Program-made: the position numbers and the translations under genes | Assembly (NCBI GenBank): GCA_015067705.1 | Contig: SVLW01000018.1 | Coordinates: 1 to 38,099, forward strand | Direction: 5' to 3' | Source of the DNA: Oscillospiraceae bacterium | GTDB taxonomy: Bacteria > Bacillota > Clostridia > Oscillospirales > QAMX01 | DNA: 38,099 nt | Part shown: in pieces, positions 34,304-38,099 of the stretch | How the letters are laid out: each line of letters begins with the position of its first letter | Numbering within the stretch: position 1 is the stretch's first letter | Notes under the pieces: generated by a model | Told to the model about the DNA's origin: nothing | Databases searched by the model: none | What the model saw: only the letters and a program-made list of their open reading frames with translations

Positions 34304-35806
34304 ATGAATCGAGGAATCGGTATTGTCACCACCCGCTATGGCAAGATGCAGGGCGTAGAGGAAAACGGCATCACGTCCTTCCGCGGCGTGCCCTATGCAA
34401 AGCCCCCTATCGGTGAACTGCGCTGGCGCGCACCGGAAAAGCCGGAACCCTGGGAAGGCGTGCGGGACTGCACGAAATTCGGCAAGATCCCGGTACAGCT
34501 CCACGGCCAGTGCGCCTATGAGGCCATCACCTTAAATGAGCAGAGCGAGGACTGTCTCTACCTGAATATTTGGACACCGGCACAGAATCCCGGTGAGCGT
34601 CTGCCGGTTATTTTCTGGATCCACGGCGGCGCATTCCTGGGCGGTCTTGGTCACGACAGCCTGTATCTGGGCAATCCCATGGCCTCCCGCGGCGTCATCG
34701 AGGTCACCATCAACTATCGTCTGGGCGCCATTGGCTTCCTGGCCCATCCGGAGCTCTCCGCCGAGAATGCGCGGGGCGTTTCCGGCAACTACGGCATCCT
34801 GGACCAGATCCAGGCCCTGCGCTGGGTAAAGGAAAACATCGCGGCATTCGGCGGCGATCCTGAGCGCATCACCGTGGCGGGCCAGTCCGCCGGTGGCATG
34901 TCCGTCTGCACCCTGCTGACCTCTCCCCTGACGGCCGGTCTCATCTCCGGCGGCATCATCGAAAGCGGCGGCCCCACTAAGGGACGCGGCGGCAGTCTGA
35001 AGAGCTGTGAGGAATTCGGCGAGAAGTTCATGGCAGCCGCAGGCTGCAGTTCCATCGAAGAGCTGCGCAAAAAGGATGCAAAAGAGCTTATCTCCATGCA
35101 GGTGGGCGAGGGCCGTATGCCCTTCCAGCCCAATGTGGACGGCTGGGTGCTGCCCATGACCCCCTATGAGGCCTTCACCACCGGCAACATCGCAAGAGTG
35201 CCCGTCATGTTCGGCTGCAACACCGAGGAAGGGATGTTCGTCATGGCCCGCGGCAGCTATGAGGAGAAGCTCGCCGCCATCCGCGAACAGCTGGGCGAGG
35301 ACTATGACGAGTTTGCCGCGCTCTATCCCCTCTCCGAAGACAAGATCGACCGCTCCCTCATGGAAGCCGGCCGCGACGCGGGCTTTGCCAATCTCCGCCG
35401 GGTGGCGAAGATCATGGAGGACGTACATCCCGCCCCGGTCTATCAGTACTTCTTTGCTCAGCCCATGGAAAAGGCCGACGGTGAATATATCGGCGTCACC
35501 CATTCCGCCGAGCTTTACTATGTCTTTGACAATCTCCAGTGCGTGGGCCGCTGTAACCTGGGCCCCGAAATGTGGGAGCCGAAGCTGGACCACGATGCCT
35601 ACGAGCTGGCTCACACCATGTGCAGCTATTGGGCAGAGTTTACGAAAAAGGGCGATCCCAATCGTCCCGGTCTCCCGGCCTGGCCCGCCTATGACAGCGA
35701 GAGTCAGTGCCATATGTACTTAAAGGGCGGCGAGATCATCGCCCGTCCCACCCAGGATCCCGAACGCATCGACTTCATCGATCGTTTTGTAGCCAAAAAC
35801 GCCTAA
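34304..35806 (+). CDS. Type-B carboxylesterase
   Basis: The 500-residue protein is a second para-nitrobenzyl-esterase-type enzyme: FRGVPYAKPPIGELRWR near the start, EDCLYLNIWTP (~85), oxyanion motif HGGAFLGG (~107), nucleophile GQSAGG with Ser195, and His400 in THSAELYY. Unlike the copy at 17096 its oxyanion loop keeps the standard HGG. It has no signal peptide and probably hydrolyses cytoplasmic esters, for example of aromatic acids released from hemicellulose; that substrate is inference. The start follows AAAGGAG, 30 bases after the hydrolase. Confidence 0.92.
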   Translation: MNRGIGIVTTRYGKMQGVEENGITSFRGVPYAKPPIGELRWRAPEKPEPWEGVRDCTKFGKIPVQLHGQCAYEAITLNEQSEDCLYLNIWTPAQNPGERLPVIFWIHGGAFLGGLGHDSLYLGNPMASRGVIEVTINYRLGAIGFLAHPELSAENARGVSGNYGILDQIQALRWVKENIAAFGGDPERITVAGQSAGGMSVCTLLTSPLTAGLISGGIIESGGPTKGRGGSLKSCEEFGEKFMAAAGCSSIEELRKKDAKELISMQVGEGRMPFQPNVDGWVLPMTPYEAFTTGNIARVPVMFGCNTEEGMFVMARGSYEEKLAAIREQLGEDYDEFAALYPLSEDKIDRSLMEAGRDAGFANLRRVAKIMEDVHPAPVYQYFFAQPMEKADGEYIGVTHSAELYYVFDNLQCVGRCNLGPEMWEPKLDHDAYELAHTMCSYWAEFTKKGDPNRPGLPAWPAYDSESQCHMYLKGGEIIARPTQDPERIDFIDRFVAKNA

Positions 35807-35821
35807 GAGGAGGAACATCTC

Positions 35822-36163
35822 ATGCCGTACATCTCCATTACCACGTCCAAGAAACTCACCGAGACCGTCCGCGAGGAAATCGCAAAGGAACTGGGTGTGC
35901 TGATCACCACCATCCCCGGCAAGGAAGAAAAGCACCTGATGATCCACTTTGCAGATGAGCAGGATATGTTCTTCCGCGGCCAGCGCGGCGACTATGCCTT
36001 CATCACCGTCCAGCTTTACACCGCCGCCCCCTATGACGCCAAGAGCGAATTCGCCGGCGCCGTGTGCGAGATGCTGGAGGACAAGGCCGGCATCGCCATC
36101 CCGGATATTTATCTGAATTTCACGGAATTCCCCAACTGGTGCGCCGGAGGCGCCCTGAAGTAA
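35822..36163 (+). CDS. MIF-like tautomerase superfamily protein
   Basis: The 113-residue protein has the length and pattern of the macrophage migration inhibitory factor group. It has an MPYISI start that would expose the catalytic Pro1 after Met removal, two beta-alpha-beta repeats, and an IYLNFTEFPNWCAGG ending resembling the VYINYYDM region of MIF. Members carry out keto-enol tautomerization of phenylpyruvate-like acids; bacterial homologues are less common than 4-oxalocrotonate tautomerases. The start follows GAGGAGG, 15 bases after the esterase. The operon suggests conversion of an enol or keto acid released by the two hydrolases. Confidence 0.8.
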   Translation: MPYISITTSKKLTETVREEIAKELGVLITTIPGKEEKHLMIHFADEQDMFFRGQRGDYAFITVQLYTAAPYDAKSEFAGAVCEMLEDKAGIAIPDIYLNFTEFPNWCAGGALK

Positions 36164-36171
36164 GGTATATC

Positions 36172-36204
36172 AAAAGATCCTCCCACCCTGGGAGGATCTT
36201 TTTT
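36172..36204 (+). terminator. Intrinsic terminator of the esterase-tautomerase operon
   Basis: AAAAGATCCTCCCA (36172-36185) pairs with TGGGAGGATCTTTT (36189-36202), followed by TT. The first hairpin-array unit begins at the next base. Confidence 0.93.
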
Positions 36205-36291
36205 GTGAAGTGGATTGGCAAGACCAATCCGTGAAGTGCGCCTGACGGCGCGTGAAGCAGGCTGTGCCTGTGAAGTGTTTCCTGCGGAAAC
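36205..36291. repeat. Array of four GTGAAG-linked hairpins
   Basis: Four units each have a constant GTGAAG or GTGAAGTG linker followed by a hairpin whose stem differs. The stems are GGATTGG/CCAATCC (36212-36230), GCGCC/GGCGC (36238-36251), CAGGC/GCCTG (36258-36270) and GTTTCC/GGAAAC (36277-36291). Linkers start at 36205, 36231, 36252 and 36270. The stems are not similar in sequence, so the structure rather than the sequence is conserved. No protein gene is present. Confidence 0.88.
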
Positions 36292-36299
36292 GAAAAGGG

Positions 36300-36324
36300 A
36301 AAAAGGCCGGTTTCCGGCCTTTTT
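36300..36324. terminator. Central bidirectional terminator between the arrays
   Basis: AAAAAGGCCGG (36300-36310) pairs with CCGGCCTTTTT (36314-36324) around TTT. It lies between the two converging hairpin arrays. Confidence 0.9.
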
Positions 36325-36337
36325 ATATTTTGGATAC

Positions 36338-36403
36338 ATCCCGAAGGGATTTCCTTACCGCGGCCATCGGCCGCACTTCACTTTTCCGTAGGAAAAACTT
36401 CAC
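36338..36403. repeat. Second hairpin array in opposite orientation
   Basis: Read on the minus strand, GTGAAGT (36403-36397) is followed by the hairpin TTTTCC/GGAAAA (36382-36396). Another GTGAAGT (36381-36375) is followed by GCGGCC/GGCCGC (36360-36374), then a degenerate linker and ATCCC/GGGAT (36338-36350). It mirrors the array at 36205-36291. Confidence 0.85.
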
Positions 36404-36404
36404 C

Positions 36405-36435
36405 GGGGGTAATGCGCTTTTAGAGCATTACCCCC
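36405..36435 (-). other. Hairpin over the stop codon of the small gene
   Basis: GGGGGTAATGC (36405-36415) pairs with GCATTACCCCC (36425-36435). The stop codon lies in the loop. There is no immediate T-run; the second hairpin array and the central terminator follow on the minus strand. Confidence 0.7.
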
Positions 36436-36680
36436 AACCCCCAGCCCAGAACTCCCATGGCGAGCCCGGTGGCGGCATAGGGCAGCATCCGCCAGAGACC
36501 GTGGGTTTTGCGGCCCAGGGTGTATTGCCGCGCCACGCGGCAGGCTTCCGTCAGGATATCTTCTGCGGTCACGCCGCTCTCCCGCAGCGCATCCTCCCGT
36601 AAGATGAAGATCGCCTCTTCAAAGATGCGCTTGTCCGGGGATTTTACCAATACGATCCTGCGCGCCATACCCTTGACCAC
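36420..36680 (-). CDS. Small membrane-anchored protein downstream of spoIIE
   Basis: The 86-residue protein has a charged, partly helical N-terminal region (RIVLVKSPDKRIFEEAIFIL, EDILTEACRVARQY) and one C-terminal transmembrane helix (LPYAATGLAMGVLGWGLGVML). The start is taken as GTG at 36680 because GGGAGG lies seven bases upstream; an ATG four codons later (36668) has no spaced site, and an ATG at 36770 has its ribosome site too close. It follows spoIIE by 110 bases on the same strand and is possibly co-transcribed. I do not recognise a function; similar small proteins seem to occur in other Clostridia. Confidence 0.7.
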   Translation of the reverse strand: MVKGMARRIVLVKSPDKRIFEEAIFILREDALRESGVTAEDILTEACRVARQYTLGRKTHGLWRMLPYAATGLAMGVLGWGLGVML

Positions 36681-36790
36681 AAATACCCCTCCCTCATGTT
36701 CCCTTCTGCGGACGTCACGCAGAGGGATGCTTGATTCTGAGGATAGTGTGCCCGATTTTGCCCGGATCATTCCTCCTTTCCCTGTTTTTT

Positions 36791-38099
36791 TCAGCTCCGC
36801 ATGGCGGAGAGTTTCAATACCAGTACCGTCATGTCGTCCCGGTCACAGCCCCGCGCCTCTCCGGCCTCCAGAATTTCCGCGGCCAGGGACGTGGCCGAGG
36901 TGAAGCGGTGCGCGGATAAGTATTCCGTAAGCCACTGGTCGCCCTCGGGCTCTGAGAGCCCGTCCGACACCATCACCAGCAGATCGCCCACCTCCAGCTG
37001 CAGTCTGGTGCGGTCGGTCTCCGGCATTTCCTCCGGCAGTCCCACCGGCATGGAGCCGGAGGAGATCCGCCGAACGCCCCGTTCGTCCCGGGCGCATAAG
37101 TAGGTGGGCGCCGCGCCGCATTTATAGCAGGCGCTCTCGCCGGTATGAAGATCCACCTCCAGAATATCGCAGGTGGTAAAGCTGTCTCCGCCGTTTTTCA
37201 CGGCGAAGGCGGGGGAAAGCAGACGCAGCGCCCCATGCACCGACACTCCTGCCCGCAGGAAACCCTCCAGCATCCGCACGAATGCCGCGCTTTCCCGGGC
37301 GGCGTGTCCGCCGGTGCCCATGCCGTCCGCCAGAATCAGATAGAGCTTCCCCTCCTCCGTTCGAAAATAGGCCGCGCTGTCGCCGGATTCTTCCTCGCCC
37401 CGACGCTGGCGAAGTCCCACGCCCACTACGGCGCGAAGCGTCTCCTGCTCCCGCAGCACCAGGGTCTCGCCGCCGTCATTACAGAAGCGCAGAGGGCGGC
37501 CGCACACCTCTCCCGCCAGTTCCTCCAGTTCCTGCAGGAGCATCCGCGGCATTCCCGCCGCCGCATGGATGCGGCACTCCAGGCCCCGGCGGGTGCGATA
37601 AAATGCAGCCTGCAATGCGATGCCCCGGGCGGACAGCGCCCGCCGCAGCGCCGCGGTTTCCTCCTCCATGGGTTCCGCGCCTGCGCAAATGGCCGCGGAT
37701 ACCTCTTCCAGCACCTGTGCCATGGCATCATACTGTGCCCGCAGCAGGCGGGTATCGTCCGCCGCGCGGCGGCGATAGCGGCTGCGGGATTCTCTGAGCG
37801 CCAGATTTTCATTAACGTTCGCCACAAATTCCGCCAGATTCTCACAGCGTGCCGCAAAATGCGGCGGAAAATCCTCCGCGTGGGCCCGTCCTCTGCGGCG
37901 AATCTCCCCGGAAGCGGCGTTCAGTGCGGTGCGGGTCTTTTCATACTCCCGGTTCCAGCACTGTTCGTTCACCCGGCAGTTCCGGCACACCCGCTCCACG
38001 GCGATGTCATAGGCGGAAAGCGGCAGATCCTGCACCGGCGCATCCCGGATCCGCACGGCATCCCGCACCGTGCCAAAGGCCTCCGTCAGCGCATGCAGC
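36791..38099 (-). CDS. spoIIE: Stage II sporulation protein E phosphatase, C-terminal part
   Basis: The frame is open to the right edge, giving about 435 residues of the C-terminal part. It has the cysteine cluster CRNCRVNEQCW of SpoIIE regulatory regions, then a PP2C-type phosphatase domain with DGMGTGGHA, DILEVDLHTGESACYKCGAAP, SSGSMPVG, VMVSDGLSE and DRDDMTVLVLKL at the end. SpoIIE is a septal membrane phosphatase that dephosphorylates SpoIIAA and so activates sigma-F in the forespore. The N-terminal membrane domain must lie outside the window. It is strong evidence that the organism forms or descends from spore formers. Confidence 0.92.
   Translation of the reverse strand, partial: LHALTEAFGTVRDAVRIRDAPVQDLPLSAYDIAVERVCRNCRVNEQCWNREYEKTRTALNAASGEIRRRGRAHAEDFPPHFAARCENLAEFVANVNENLALRESRSRYRRRAADDTRLLRAQYDAMAQVLEEVSAAICAGAEPMEEETAALRRALSARGIALQAAFYRTRRGLECRIHAAAGMPRMLLQELEELAGEVCGRPLRFCNDGGETLVLREQETLRAVVGVGLRQRRGEEESGDSAAYFRTEEGKLYLILADGMGTGGHAARESAAFVRMLEGFLRAGVSVHGALRLLSPAFAVKNGGDSFTTCDILEVDLHTGESACYKCGAAPTYLCARDERGVRRISSGSMPVGLPEEMPETDRTRLQLEVGDLLVMVSDGLSEPEGDQWLTEYLSAHRFTSATSLAAEILEAGEARGCDRDDMTVLVLKLSAMRS

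Noticed and set aside
36205-36403. CRISPR array
   Set aside because: The constant part is only 6-8 bases, the variable parts are hairpins rather than unique spacers, and no cas gene is present.

Overview
The window looks like chromosomal DNA of a GC-rich, anaerobic, spore-forming Firmicute of the Clostridia (Oscillospiraceae-like gut or rumen type). The evidence is the C-terminal part of the sporulation phosphatase SpoIIE, an S-layer-homology (SLH) surface protein, an ECF vitamin-type transporter, a T-box riboswitch, AGGAGG-type ribosome sites, sigma-A-like promoters (TTGACA-N17-TATAAT) and many intrinsic terminators. I see no tRNA, rRNA, CRISPR array, transposase or phage gene.

Layout. 1-4.9 kb: the end of a glycogen branching enzyme gene, convergent with a 1479-residue secreted SLH protein. 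5.1-8.3 kb: a complete ECF transporter operon (S component, fused double ATPase, EcfT), followed by an intergenic stretch full of palindromes. 8.6-14.6 kb: a carbohydrate block with a secreted-type esterase fold, a clan GH-G-like glucosidase, a mannose-6-phosphate-isomerase-like cupin and a GH43 xylosidase/arabinofuranosidase. 14.7-19.5 kb: an XRE regulator/membrane protein pair behind a striking triple operator, a MATE exporter, a type-B carboxylesterase and the rRNA methyltransferase TlyA. 19.6-23.9 kb: an oligoendopeptidase/oligopeptide-binding lipoprotein operon on the minus strand, followed by a 600-base gene-free stretch that may encode a structured, C-rich RNA. 24.5-27.6 kb: a phosphodiesterase-biotin ligase pair and an IlvD/Edd dehydratase. 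27.65-30.4 kb: a T-box leader controlling an XRE-cupin-acyl-CoA ligase fusion protein. 30.4-36.2 kb: a GH10 xylanase/purine nucleoside phosphorylase operon divergent from an alpha/beta hydrolase-carboxylesterase-MIF-like tautomerase operon. 36.2-38.1 kb: two converging arrays of small hairpins, then a small membrane protein gene and spoIIE, which runs off the window.

How the genes may work together. The GH10 xylanase, the GH43 enzyme, four esterase/hydrolase genes and the sugar-acid-type dehydratase fit hemicellulose and plant-ester use, although they sit in separate transcription units. The most unusual element is the T-box-controlled fusion enzyme. A T-box switches a gene on when one tRNA is uncharged, which suggests the acid:CoA ligase serves amino-acid synthesis, perhaps from branched or aromatic acids, rather than breakdown. 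The other strong signals are non-coding: the inverted hairpin arrays at 36.2-36.4 kb, the 23-bp-periodic operators at 14.7 kb and the putative RNA at 24.0-24.4 kb.
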